NCBI RefSeq assembly: GCF_902806685.2
Contig: NC_048555.1
Span: forward strand, 6,386,001 to 6,450,000
Length of the DNA: 64,000 bases
Source: Maniola hyperantus
Taxonomy: Eukaryota > Arthropoda > Insecta > Lepidoptera > Nymphalidae
Reading direction: 5' to 3'
The notes beneath the pieces were generated by a model. It had not been told where the DNA came from, did not search any database, and saw only the letters and a list, made by a program, of their open reading frames with translations. Positions within the stretch are counted from its first letter, which is position 1, and each line of letters opens with the position of its first letter. This document shows, one piece after another, positions 43,491-53,642 of this stretch. A program made the position numbers and the translations under genes.

Positions 43491-43894
43491 TAATTTACCT
43501 GATTAACGTATATAAAATTTTTTTTGATTACAGTTTTGATTCCCCGAAAGCTCTGTCACTAAATGTGAAAGATGCACAGATAAACTTAAGCATTTGGCAC
43601 ATGGATTCCTTGAGGGACTAAAGGCTGCTTTACCCGAAGAATACAGGGACTTCAGACTGAAGTACGATCCTGAAAACAATACTTTGACGATTTTGAAAAA
43701 GAATGGAAGCTTATTAGGTCCTATACGGACGACTATAGAATCTTCATGTTACTATTCATTTATTATTGTTTTTTTATTAAATTTAACTTTGCTTTAATGA
43801 GTTTTTTCATTGAATAAATTACAATGAAAACTCTTGATATAAATGAGAAGCGCGTCTGAAATAAAGAAAGGTATTACCTAATTTAGTATAGCAA

Positions 43895-43990
43895 TAGTTT
43901 TTGACTTATCGTGCAAAATTCTCGAAAAAATACGACTGCATTACGGAACCCTCGGTTCGCGAGTCTGACTCGCCTTGGCCGGTTTTTCAC
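43895..43990 (+). repeat. R1 right-end fragment
   Basis: TTTTTGACTTATCGTGCAAA to GAGTCTGACTCGCCTTGGCC and a T run; only the last ~95 bases. Confidence 0.7.
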
Positions 43991-44079
43991 TTAATCCCAA
44001 AAAATTGTTTTAGGTACATATTCCTGGACTTCCTGGTGATACAGGTCTTCCTTGTAGGAACTTTACGCCAAAGTTACAA

Positions 44080-44580
44080 CGTCTTACTCTTTATCAGGCT
44101 CAATTTTCGGTCTGGCATGAATTACTTCTGCCACCCTTGGATGGCTCTACCACCTACCAACTCAATGCATTTGACTCGATAGATCGTCGCGCACAAAGAA
44201 TTATTGGCAATCAATCACGCAGGTGAAATTGCTCGGCTTATAGCACCGACGCAAAGTCACCTGTTTATCGCTCTTTTATCGGAGAGTTACTTTATCTATA
44301 CTTGTAGAGTGTGCTCAGGAACCTCACAACCTTATTTTGTTTTACCGTTCTACTACAGCACAGCAAGAATCTGTTGGACGTTGGCACCCTTATGTGGTCC
44401 ACACTCCACATTCAATCTACTCGTACAAAAAGTTTTTGCTGAACGCTCTTGATACGAACCGTTAAGGTGTGGAATGCCCTTCTGGCGCATCCGTGTTTTC
44501 TGCCAAAAATATGATTTAAATTCCTTCGAGGCAAGAGTGAATAGGCATCTTCTAGGCAAGCGTGCTCCAGTTTAAACCTC
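44080..44580 (+). mobile_element. Degenerate LINE (Jockey/CR1-like) ORF2 3' end
   Basis: Across frames the forward strand reads SGMNYFCHPW, DSIDRRAQRIIGNQSR, then after several shifts a VKVWNALLAHPC and FEARVNRHLLGKRAP ending. These are the conserved closing words of insect non-LTR retrotransposon ORF2 proteins. Multiple stops and shifts show it is inactive. Confidence 0.65.
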
Positions 44581-44689
44581 ATCATTGTTTTTATTAGGCA
44601 TGATTGTCGCTAAGCGCAACACTTATCTCTCTATAATAATAAAAATTCCACGTACCTACACGAAGTCGTAAAAATCACACTGCGTACCT

Positions 44690-44875
44690 GGGTTCGAAAC
44701 TAGTCGGGCTAACTTCGACTAAACACGTGAGTCAAGCCGGGTGTAAGATATTATTTATAATGGAAATCACGCATCATCATCATCATCAACAACCAATAGA
44801 AGTCCACTGCTGGACATAGGTCTATTGTAGGGACTTACACACGCCACGCCGGAAATCACTCACGATAGTTTAAAC
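44690..44875. repeat. Fragments of the 10606 element and a CATCATCAT run
   Basis: GGGTTCGAAACTAGTCGGGC followed by CGACTAAACACGTGAGTCAA matches the right arm and flank of the element at 10606. ATCATCATCATCAT at 44772-44785 with CCACTGCTGGACATAGGTCT is an RTE-type 3' end in reverse. Confidence 0.55.
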
Positions 44876-44879
44876 GCTA

Positions 44880-45117
44880 AAATACTTAATCTATATATAT
44901 AAAAGGAAAAGGTGACTGACTGACCGACTGACTGATCTATCAACGCACAGCTCAAACTACTGGACGGATCGGGCTGAAATTTGTCATGCAGACAGCTATT
45001 ATGATGTAGGCATCCGCTAAGAAAGGATTTTTGAAAATTCAACCCCTAACGGGGTGAAATAGGGGTTTGGAGTTTGTGTAGTCCACGCGGACGAAGTCGC
45101 GAGCATAAGCTAGTTAA
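44880..45117 (-). repeat. R2b repeat directly before relic G exon 2
   Basis: From TATATATAAAAGGAAAAGGT to GAAGTCGCGAGCATAAGCTA; ends 20 bases before the exon 2 start of relic G. Confidence 0.8.
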
Positions 45118-45137
45118 CTTATATTTTTAAATTACAG

Positions 45138-45889
45138 CATTGATTCCCGAAATTCTTGCAACTAAGGGCCGGTTGTTTCAAACCATTGGTCTTCGTAAGA
45201 TACGTTCGTTAAAATTTAACAGACGTAGACGAACTAAACATCTGTTAATTTAAGTGCGTTGCTTCATTGTACAAAAAACTGTTCGTCATTGTTATTTTGG
45301 TTGCGAAACTAACCCTAAAAATTAACTTACTTCTCCGTATCCTTTTTTTATTTCATTTTAAGTATATTAAATTATATACATAGTATTATATTGCTACTTC
45401 GCATTTTAAACACTTTTCTTTCTTACAAACTCTCTTCATCTTCAAAAAAACTACCATTAAAAGCTTTGAATTAAATTGATTCCATTATAATTTGTAAATA
45501 AAATATTCCGTTTGTAAGAAGTATGAAGTTACGAACTGATTTGACGATCACCAATGGCGCCAGCACTGGTTAACGTAAACGTAACTTTTTAACGAACGTT
45601 AGCGCTAATAGATGCTGAATCAACGCTTTTTCTTTACTTACGTTCGTTAGCGCCATATTTAAAGGTTACGTGTCCGTCAAAGTTTGTTGAAACAACCGGC
45701 CCTAAATGTGAAAAGTGCACGGATGAATACAAGCATTTGGCATATGTATTCCTTAAGATCCTTAAGACCTCTTTGTATGAAGAATACCTGGACTTGCGAT
45801 ATAATTACGATCGCCAAAACCAATACTACGATGATTTTAAAAAAGCAATAGAGGCTTGCAAGCAACTAATATATCATCAAGAAGACTAA
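45138..45889 (+). pseudogene. Chemosensory protein relic G (exon 2 split by a MITE, exon 1 missing)
   Basis: After an AAATTACAG acceptor, the phase-1 exon reads LIPEILATK up to 45165, stops at a 537-bp insertion, and resumes at 45706 with the C-x2-C pair: CEKCTDEYKHLAYVFLK, then YEEYLDLRYNYDRQNQYY, to a TAA at 45887-45889. Apart from the insertion the exon frame is open and of family length, so the insertion itself appears to be the disabling event. No matching exon 1 exists between relic F and here; only R1, LINE and R2b fragments occupy that space. It is the third tandem member after D and F in the divergent branch. Confidence 0.85.
45166..45702. mobile_element. Harbinger-like MITE inserted in CSP exon 2
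   Basis: Flanked by TAA on both sides (45163-45165 and 45703-45705), the 3-bp TWA-type target duplication known for PIF/Harbinger transposons. Terminal inverted repeats are GGGCCGGTTGTTTCAA and its exact complement TTGAAACAACCGGCCC. The 537-bp interior has no open frame, and its ends carry further mirrored words (ACGTTCGTTA / TTAACGAACGT). It is non-autonomous. Confidence 0.88.
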
Positions 45890-46030
45890 ATCGATACTAA
45901 TATTATAAATGCGAAAGTGTGTCTGTCTGTCTGTCTAGCTTTTCACGGCTCAACCGTTTAGCCGATTTTGACGAAACTTGGTACAGAGATAGCTTGCATC
46001 CCGGGGAAGGACAAAATACCGCTCCCGTAA
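45890..46030 (-). repeat. R2 repeat fragment
   Basis: ATACTAATATTATAAATGCG, TGTCTGTCTGTCTAGCTTTT, CAACCGTTTAGCCGATTTTG and CATCCCGGGGAAGGACA; truncated. It starts right after the stop codon of relic G. From 46030 to 46600 there is no gene, only a short hairpin at 46312-46372 (TGGTAATAATG...CATTATTACCA). Confidence 0.7.
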
Positions 46031-46604
46031 AAGATAAAAGTCGAGGCACTTTTTTTGGGCAATCTCAAGGAGCCAATACATCCGCTCTTATACACCAGGC
46101 AATCTACTTACCTACAATTTTCTTGAAATTTTGATAAACGAGTTTATTAAATGTCAACATTACCGGTCCCATTTTTTTTGTCGTGATGAAATAGGTACAT
46201 CATGGAGGCCATTGCACCACTGACCACACTCAATCGTTATGTTCGCGTAATGCCGGACTAGTTCTGCCTAAAACCTCGGAGTTCCAACTCACAGCCTAGC
46301 GTCATTGGTAATAATGCTGCTGAGAGAGCGCGCCCGCGACTCTTTCAGCACCATTATTACCACAAGAAACTTTTCTTGGGATTGTAATTGATACATAAAC
46401 AAAACACTAGAACAATCTATGTTTATATTTATGCGACCGGGACCGTGTACCTACGTTTTAAAGGAGTATGCAAAGCACGTTCAAATAAAAAACCTGTAAG
46501 TATGTACTTACCTAGCATGAGTTTGCAGTAGCAGTATGACAGAATCTAGTAAAAAATAGATTTTATAGGTGCGGTAAGTGGGCAGAATTTTAATTACCTA
46601 CTCA

Positions 46605-47170
46605 CTAGCTGATGTCCACGGCTTCGTCCGCTTGAATTGATGGGTTTTAAATATGCCGTGGGAAATCTTTGATTTCCCGGGATAAAACATTTTATTTTTA
46701 TTTATTTTTTTATTCACATACAAGTTAGCCCTTGACTGCAATCTCACCTGGTGGTAATTGATGATGCAGTCTAAGATGATAGCGGGCTAACCTGGAAGGG
46801 GTATGACAGTTTTTAGTAAACCCATACCCCTTTGGTTTCTACACGGCATCGTACCGGAACGCTAAATCGCTTGGCGGCACGGCTTTACCGGTAGGGTGGT
46901 AACTAGCCACGGCTGAAGCCTCCCACCAGACCAGACCAGAAATTTAGAAATTATAAAATTCCAAACCCCTGCCAGGAATCGAACCTGGGACCTCCCACTA
47001 ATAAGACCACAGCGCTCACCACTGCGCCAGGGAGGTCGTCAAAATTTCATGAAACAAGCTACTTTTGTGCTAATTTCATCAAGATCGGTTTAGCGATCGA
47101 GCCGTGAAAAGGTAACAAACAGGAATACAGAAATACTTTCCCGTTTTATGATGTCGATATGGAGTATGGG
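46605..47170. repeat. R2 repeat split by SINE S2 (minus)
   Basis: R2 begins at 46605 (TAGCTGATGTCCACGGCTTC) and resumes at 47037 (GTCAAAATTTCATGAAAC). Between, about 46695-47036, lies SINE S2 in reverse: its tRNA-like head reads CGAACCTGGGACCTCCCACT and CACTGCGCCAGGGAGGTC at the right end. S2 is therefore younger than this R2 copy. Confidence 0.8.
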
Positions 47171-47429
47171 CTATGCGTACAGAATACAGATACAATATAC
47201 AGGATTACATATAAAAGGAGCGTTAACAACAGCGTGTTAAACATTTGACTTTAAATTTCGTGTTGTTCAGACTTAGCTCAGCTGATAAAGGTAATAATTT
47301 ATTTTTATATTATATTATTTTAACATTTATTTTTGGACCTTGACGGCCTATAATATTATCTCGACAGCAGATCTCTCAACCTTGAGAGCGTGGGTTAGAA
47401 TTTGAATTTGAATTTTAGGTAGGTTATAT

Positions 47430-47580
47430 TACGCGACAGGTCGAGATGCCAATCGGGAGGCGGGAGGAAACCCCGGACACCATCATCCGCGCTATCCCGC
47501 ACCGGGTTAGCGCGGGGGCTGTGCGAGTGTGCGGGGCGTCCCCACCCCTATTGTCATCTTGACCCGTCGAGTACTATATG
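47430..47580. repeat. Palindromic MITE R3, copy 5
   Basis: From TTACGCGACAGGTCGAGATG to CATCTTGACCCGTCGAGTAC, with core GCACCGGGTTAGCGCGGGGG. 47580-47950 holds no gene, only the GTGTCTGGCAGGGGGTT motif at 47872. Confidence 0.75.
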
Positions 47581-47957
47581 TAGGTAAGTACCTATTAAAC
47601 TATCTATAGGAAGTACTAATTCTTTTGGTTATTTGTTAGTTTGACTTGTCCTTACAATATTGTCATTCCGTTGAAATTGGTAACCATTGATGTAGGTACC
47701 AAGAAATTACCCGAGCGAAGCGTCGACTGTCTCTGAGTCTACTTGAGTGAAATATTGCGCTTGTGCGTCCGTCCGTCCGTCTGTCACAGCCTTATAAGTT
47801 ATAACTTCTGAATTACTGAACGTAATTACTTCAAATTTAAACATGATAATATGTAAACTGGTGGCCTCCGTGTGTCTGGCAGGGGGTTTCCTCCATACTA
47901 AGTGTCTGTCAATGGGTGACGTGATTTAATACTATCTATACTACTTACTATTATTTT

Positions 47958-48425
47958 TAGGGTTCCGTACCTCAAAAGGAAAAACGGAACCCTTATAGGA
48001 TCACTTTGTTGTCTGTCTGTCTGTCTGTCCGTGTGTCTGTCTGCCTGTCCGTCTGCCTGTCAAGAAACCTACAGGGTACTTCCCGTTGACCTAGAATCAT
48101 GAAATTTGGCAGGTAGGTAGATCTTATAGCTGACATTTGGGGAAAAATCTGAAAACCGTGAATTTAGGGTTAGATCACACAAAAAAAATTAAATTGTGGT
48201 CATGAACTAATAATTAGTATTTTCAACTTTCGAAGTGAGTGACTATATCAATTGTGGGGTATCATATGAAAGGTCTTCACCTGTACATTCTAAAACAGAT
48301 TTTATTATTTTTTTATTTATTTTTATGCATCATAGTTTTTGAATTATCGTGCAAAATGTCGAAAAAATACGACTGTAGTACGGAACCCTCATTGCGCGAG
48401 CCTGACTCGCACATGGCCGGTTTGT
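47958..48425 (+). repeat. R1 repeat, full length
   Basis: From AGGGTTCCGTACCTCAAAAG to CTGACTCGCACATGGCCGGT; one of the best-preserved copies, with an expanded TGTC run near 48013. Confidence 0.85.
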
Positions 48426-48933
48426 TTAATAATAGGTACGACAAATAGACTTGTTTCAATAATTGCACAACTAAAATTAAAGTTATTGGTACATTTTCTT
48501 GTATCTTCAAGATAATACGTAAGGTCAAAGGTGATAACTTATGTAAATGGAGATCTGTATTTATTTATTCATTACTGTATCTTTAAACCTAGTAACTAAG
48601 TGTATTATCTCAGTAAGGGTTACCATCCGCCCACATCTTACGGACTTGTCTACTTTCTTTCGTGTTTTTCCTAGGTTTGTATAACGATGTCTTAAATTTC
48701 ACAACACAGCGGGGTAACACTACAATACCTACTGTTATTGTTAACTGAAGTAAGATAATAAGATATTCAGTTGTGTTCTTTGGTTGGGCAAATAAATACA
48801 TCGTATCACGTAGCTACACCTACTCAAATTTAAGATTATATCCCAAATATTTTTTCACGCCGATTATTTATTATTAGGGGCTGGTTTTTTAATCGCCATT
48901 GTAATTAATAATATTTGTTATTAATATATTTTT

Positions 48934-49410
48934 AGGGTTCCGTACCTCAAAAGAAAAAAAAGAACCCTTATAGGATCACTTCTTTGTCTATTTGTCTGTC
49001 AAGAAAACATAATATAGGGTACTTCCCGTTGACCTAGAATCATTAAATTTAGCAGGTAGGTAGGTATTATAGCACAATTAGTAAAGGAATATATCCGAAA
49101 ACCGTGAATTGGTGGTTACATCACTAAAAAAATATTATAGATAAAACAGAATATATTTTTATTCAAGTAGACTTATTTCAAGTGCTTTTAAATCGTTAAC
49201 TAGTTTAATTTACCATTAAAATGTGTTCTTGAACAAAATATAATAATTAGTATTTCAATTTTCAAAGTAACATGACTATAGCGGATGGGGTATCATAATA
49301 TGAAAGGACTTTACCTGTGCTATCTAAACAGATTTTTATTTATTTTTATGCATAATAGTTTTTGATTTATCGTGCAAATTGTCGAAAATATACTCTGCCA
49401 GTTTTTTTTC
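48934..49410 (+). repeat. R1 repeat with internal insertion
   Basis: Starts AGGGTTCCGTACCTCAAAAG. About 85 extra bases at 49135-49220 (ATAAAACAGAATATATTTTT...) interrupt it. The right end is degraded (TACTCTGCCAGTTTTTTT). Confidence 0.75.
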
Positions 49411-49519
49411 AGAGAAGTGTCCCTAGCTTGCCCTTCAGCGCTTTTGATGCAAGAAACGTTCTAAGAACTAATTAATATCCATAAAATATCATCGAGTTTC
49501 ATTGATTAATAATTTAAAT

Positions 49520-49692
49520 CTGCCCCCCAATTGTGTAAGAATAACCATTTCATGGCTATCGCAATCGTCAAGAAATCCTGCCCTTTGATTGGTTGATTCG
49601 CTGTTTACATTTTTTCACAGCCAATCAAAGGGCAGAATTCTTGACGATTGCGATAGCCATGAAATGGTTATTCTTACGCAATTGGGGGGCAG
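49520..49692. repeat. Hairpin element with ~75-bp arms
   Basis: The left arm CTGCCCCCCAATTGTGTAAG, ATGGCTATCGCAATCGTCAA, CCTGCCCTTTGATTGG mirrors the right arm to CTTACGCAATTGGGGGGCAG almost perfectly, with a ~20-base loop. It lies ~340 bp upstream of CSP gene E. The stretch 49693-50033 between them is otherwise featureless. Confidence 0.85.
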
Positions 49693-50033
49693 AGCCAAAC
49701 TACTTTTGTTTGGAGCGCACTACAGATAAACCCCTCTTTAATGTATTATCCTTACGTCTTATAGTACAAAGTTGTTTATAGAATCTATTGACACCTCTAA
49801 TGAGTGTAGGTAGTGAATAAATATTTAACATACTTCCATATTACGCATTCTAGTTATACGAGTAGGTAATAGGTCCACAGGCAAAATGTATCTTTGAAAC
49901 CTTTAGTACCTAACAGCTAGTAGCCCGAGTAGGTACTTATGTACTTCGTAACTTCTACCTGCCTGGGTTCGAAGTTCAAACCACCTTTATGGGTAAATCT
50001 AAAACCTTACTTTTTTCGTTTCAGATCTAGAAA

Positions 50034-50787
50034 ATGAAGTGGGTTATTATACTTTCGGCTTTAGTGGCTTTAGCAGCAGCAGAAGAAGAAAAGTATACCA
50101 CAGAACAAGATGATTTTGACATTGAAGCTCTACGCGCAGACCCCGAGGAACTGAAGATAATGCTCGAATGTTTTACTGGCAAAGGTCCTTGCAGGGAGAA
50201 TGGTGCTCACTTTAAAAGTAAGTAAAAGTAAGCAAAGATCAAAACAATTGGATATTTGACTACATCAAGAATAAATTATTTCTCAGTGATTATTAAATAG
50301 AGGGTCTTCCAAAATACGTAAAATCCAAGTCCTTTGTTGGTTTTAAGTGTAATAACCATTTTAAATTATCGGCTAAACTAATAAAAGCACGTCAAATGAT
50401 TGTGACGTCACACACCGGTATTTCATAGAATCTCGCATACTAAGCGCGCGTTTTGAAGTTTGATAAAAAGTTACTTATTTGACTAGTTGGCAAATACCGT
50501 ATGATATTGAGATTGTAATAATGATTGATGCAGGTTTTACGAAATCGAACTACAGCTGTGCTCTTCTGACAAACAGCTTACCTCCTTTTCTTTTTGCAGA
50601 AGACCTAGCGGAAGCAATCGTCGAAGCCTGTGCAAAATGCACAGATGCGCAAAAGCACATTTTAAAAGGTTTCTTGGAAGCAATCAAGGCGAAGGAGTTC
50701 ATGTACGGATACAGAGACTTCAAGGACAAGTACGATCCTGAGAACAAATATCTCGCCGCTTTGGAGGCTGCTGTCGCAAAATATTAG
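50034..50787 (+). CDS. CSP: Chemosensory protein E (intact, divergent branch)
   Basis: Exon 1 is 50034-50217 and exon 2 is 50600-50787; spliced length is 123 residues. Residues 1-16 form the signal peptide (MKWVIILSALVALAAA). C46, C53, C72 and C75 fit C-x6-C-x18-C-x2-C. The phase-1 donor is GTAAGT and the acceptor CTTTTTGCAG. Unlike genes A, B, C and H it has no tryptophan before DP; the region reads MYGYRDFKDKYDPENKYLAA, shared in form with relics D, F and G. It is the only intact member of that branch here, so it may be the functional survivor. The mature N-terminus is strongly acidic (EEEKYTTEQDDFD). An acceptor-like CGTTTCAG precedes the ATG by ten bases, and AATAAAA at 50844 is a plausible poly(A) signal. 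The intron contains an end of the 14093 palindromic element. Confidence 0.95.
50505..50553. repeat. End fragment of the 14093 palindromic element in the gene E intron
   Basis: ATTGAGATTGTAATAATGAT, TGATGCAGGTTTTACGAAAT matches the right end of the element at 14093-14411 and its flank. It ends ~45 bases before the exon 2 acceptor. Confidence 0.65.
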
Positions 50788-50929
50788 GGTGCTTATCGAT
50801 GAAAATATTGTAATCTCAATACATACAAAGAAGTTGTAATATTGAAATAAAATGTCAAATTTAGTGTGTTTGTTTATTTTTAACCGACTTCCAAAAAGTA
50901 GGTGGTTCTCAATTCGGCCCGTTTCTTTT

Positions 50930-51305
50930 TTTACTCAAAAGGAAAAAGGGAACCCTTACATGATCATTTCGTTGTCTGTCTGTTTGACTATCTGCCGTGT
51001 CTCAAGAAAAAGGAATCAAAACCTATGGGGTACTTGCCTTTGAACTAGAACCATGTACCATGAAATTTGGCAGGTAGCAACCGTCAGCACAAGTAAGGGA
51101 ATAATTTGAATTTATGGTCACATCACAAAAAAATCAAAACATGTTCATGTACAAGTACCTAATTAGTGTACTCAATCACATCCTAGATGGCGCTGTCCGT
51201 AACCAACTTGCAGTGTTGCACATAAAAGTGTTAGGAATAATATTATCTTGAACGATGGCACGGAACCCGTCGTGTGCGAGTCCGACTCACACTTGACCGG
51301 TTTTT
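50930..51305 (+). repeat. R1 repeat, diverged
   Basis: TACTCAAAAGGAAAAAGGGA, ATTTGGCAGGTAGCAACCG, and the end GAACCCGTCGTGTGCGAGTC, CTCACACTTGACCGGTTTTT. Confidence 0.65.
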
Positions 51306-51319
51306 TTATTTCTTCGTCG

Positions 51320-51530
51320 TAACTCTCCTGGCAGAGTAGTCACACACCATTGAGGAGATTATGGAGAACCCTCAGGCAATGTCAGACGTATACCTAGCTA
51401 GGTTTCCTTACGATATTTTTTTTTATCGTCAAAGTAAGTGATATTTAAAAGCTTAAGACGCACATAACTCTGAAAGTTAAAGGTGCGTGCTGGGATCGAA
51501 CAGGCGACAACTTAACCACTAGGCTGTCAG
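51320..51530 (-). repeat. SINE S1 (minus), truncated
   Basis: Read in reverse: GTTCGATCCCAGCACGCACC (B box), TTAACTTTCAGAGTTATGTG and GGAAACCTAGC. The tRNA-like head is at the right end. 51530-52350 holds no gene; a run of ten C lies at 51634-51643. Confidence 0.6.
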
Positions 51531-52356
51531 CACTTTAGATTGAGTTTTCCAAGGTTTTTCGGAAAAATATTACCGTTACGAAATAATTAGCCCCATAGTG
51601 GCAATTTTTACATGCATTATAATTAATGTCCTCCCCCCCCCCCCAACTCCTGAACTAAGTACCTACTTACTCATATTATAAATGTATAAATGCGAAAGTG
51701 TTTGTTCTTCAATCACGTCGCAACAGAGCAACGGATCGACTTGATTTATGCATAGAGAATGCGACTATTCCCTTTGCAATTATATTTCTATTTTCTCTAG
51801 ATCTAGAAAAACGTATTGGGACCAAATGGTTAGTGTATAAGATTGTTAAGATTGTATAATATACTCGTACCTACGTGTCTAGATAAACTTTTACGGAACA
51901 AACGTTGCGTAAAACCCGTAATTTTTATGTGCGCTAGTTAATCTCATGTGTTTAAAACACGCAATTTTATTAACACGTACCTACTATCTATGTCATTCTG
52001 AGACACTGTAATAATAATTGTTATGAACTAAATGTTGAATTAAAAACCAAAATTGACTGTATGTACGTCTTATTTAAATTACTGGCCTAATAAACTAGTA
52101 AAGTCGTCTTCAATGGGCATGCCTGCAGGTGTTTTGACTTTTGATTCGATTCATCGAGATTTTTTGAAAATTTAAAACTCTTGGTAAGTTTATCTAAACT
52201 CGTCAAAATTGTTTGCACAGTCAAAATATGAACTAGCAATTTACATTTAGTGTCTAATGTAAATTGTATAGGTACTCTTTTATGTAAATCGCAAAGATAA
52301 ATATTGTGTCATTTTGCACAAAAAACTGTTGTATGAATGACGTATTCCAGTGAATA

Positions 52357-52694
52357 AAAAACCGGCCAAGTGCGTGGCGGGCCACGCGCAGTGTAAGGTT
52401 CCGTAGTCACAATTAACCTCGAAAAACAGATATAACTCCTAAACCTGTGAATCCTACTTAGCCATGATAGTTTTCCTTTAAAATGTAGGGGATACATGTA
52501 GGGGAGCTACCCTAAAAAAAATATTTATCACAATTTTATTTCACCACTTTGTCGGCGTGATTAATATTAATTATAACCATGCTAAATTACAGATTTCTAG
52601 CACTAATAGTCAAAACTAGTGAGATTAACCGAGGACGGACGGACGGACATGGCGAAACTTTAAGGGTTCCTTGTTTACTACGGAACCCTAAAAA
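52357..52694. repeat. R1-related 'GTGGCGGGCCACGC' variant, copy 2
   Basis: AAAACCGGCCAAGTGCGTGG, GCGGGCCACGCGCAGTG, ACATGTAGGGGAGCTACCC, and the end TTTACTACGGAACCCTAAAA. Better preserved than the copy at 33588. Confidence 0.75.
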
Positions 52695-52831
52695 TGCTAT
52701 TTTTTTATTTTTTTTTCATAAAATCTAAATCCGGATATCGACCACAAATGTCCATCAAACGACGATACACTACGTTTCCACTAGCCTCAACAATAAACAA
52801 GACCATGTTATAAAACAAAGTCTGTTAACAT

Positions 52832-52832
52832 A

Positions 52833-52868
<36 letters not shown>

Positions 52869-53103
52869 TATATATATATATAAAAGGAAAAGGTGACTGA
52901 CTGACTGACTGACTGACTGACTGATCTATCAACGCACAGCTCAAACTATTGGACGGATCGGGCTGAAATTTGGCATGCAGATAGCTATCATGACGTAGGC
53001 ATCCGCTAAGAAAGGATTTTTGAAAATTCAACCCCTATGGGGGTGAAATAGGGGTCTGAAATTTGTGTAGTCCACGCGAACGAAGTCGCGGGCGTAAGCT
53101 AGT
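52832..53103 (-). repeat. (TA)n microsatellite joined to an R2b repeat
   Basis: A TA run of ~20 units at 52837-52882, then AAAAGGAAAAGGTGACTGAC with six GACT units, and R2b in reverse to GAAGTCGCGGGCGTAAGCTA. Confidence 0.8.
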
Positions 53104-53254
53104 TGTTATAATAAAATTGACACAATAAGTATAAGCGTAGCCGTGCATATTATCTTACTGGTATATTAAATTCGTCTTGTTGTCGTTGTAACAATGTTAA
53201 AATAATTAACTATTATGACTGTTTATTAAACATTGTTAAGCTACTTGATTGAAG

Positions 53255-53544
53255 AGCCGTGATAGTTGCGCCGAGACGAGAAAGGGTAGATGTCAGGGGT
53301 TCGATCCCGGGTACGCATCTCTAACTTTTCGGAGTTATAATATTAAATACCTACTTGCTTTATCGGTGAAGGGAAACATTTGCATCGTGAAGAAACACGC
53401 ATGCCTGAGATTTTTCCATGTTCTCTAAGGTATGTAAAGTCTGCCAATTCGCACTCGGATAGCGTGGTGGATTATTGCCTAAGCCCTTCTCATTCTGAGA
53501 GAAGACCCGTGCTCAGGTAGTGGGCTGGTGATAGGTTGTTCATT

Positions 53545-53627
<83 letters not shown>

Positions 53628-53642
53628 AATGATGATGATATT
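53255..53642 (+). repeat. SINE S1, full length, with long ATG microsatellite tail
   Basis: Head AGCCGTGATAGTTGCGCCGA and GGGTTCGATCCCGGGTACGC, body ACATTTGCATCGTGAAGAAA, end GAAGACCCGTGCTCAGGTAG. Then about 30 ATG units run from 53547 to 53640 with one ATA interruption. On the minus strand this gives a poly-isoleucine frame that is not a gene. Confidence 0.85.

Larger units (their letters stand above)
42132..43797 (+). pseudogene. Chemosensory protein relic F (frameshift in both exons)
   Basis: Exon 1 (42132-42311) reads MKTIVLFALFALAAAEIEYY, a signal peptide plus mature start, and continues to FVD. One extra T in GATTTGC (about 42259) shifts the frame, giving a stop at codon 48. In the other frame the family sequence resumes as CYLDRAPC with correct C-x6-C spacing. 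Exon 2 (from 43534, after GATTACAG) has one extra C in ATTCCCCGAA (43542-43545). Past it the frame gives ESSVTKCERCTDKLKHLAHG, then LPEEYRDFRLKYDPEN, and runs on to 43797 with an unusually hydrophobic extension. The intron (1222 bp) holds a LINE fragment and an R1 repeat. Only two single-base changes disrupt it, so it is young, or the assembly needs checking. Confidence 0.82.
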
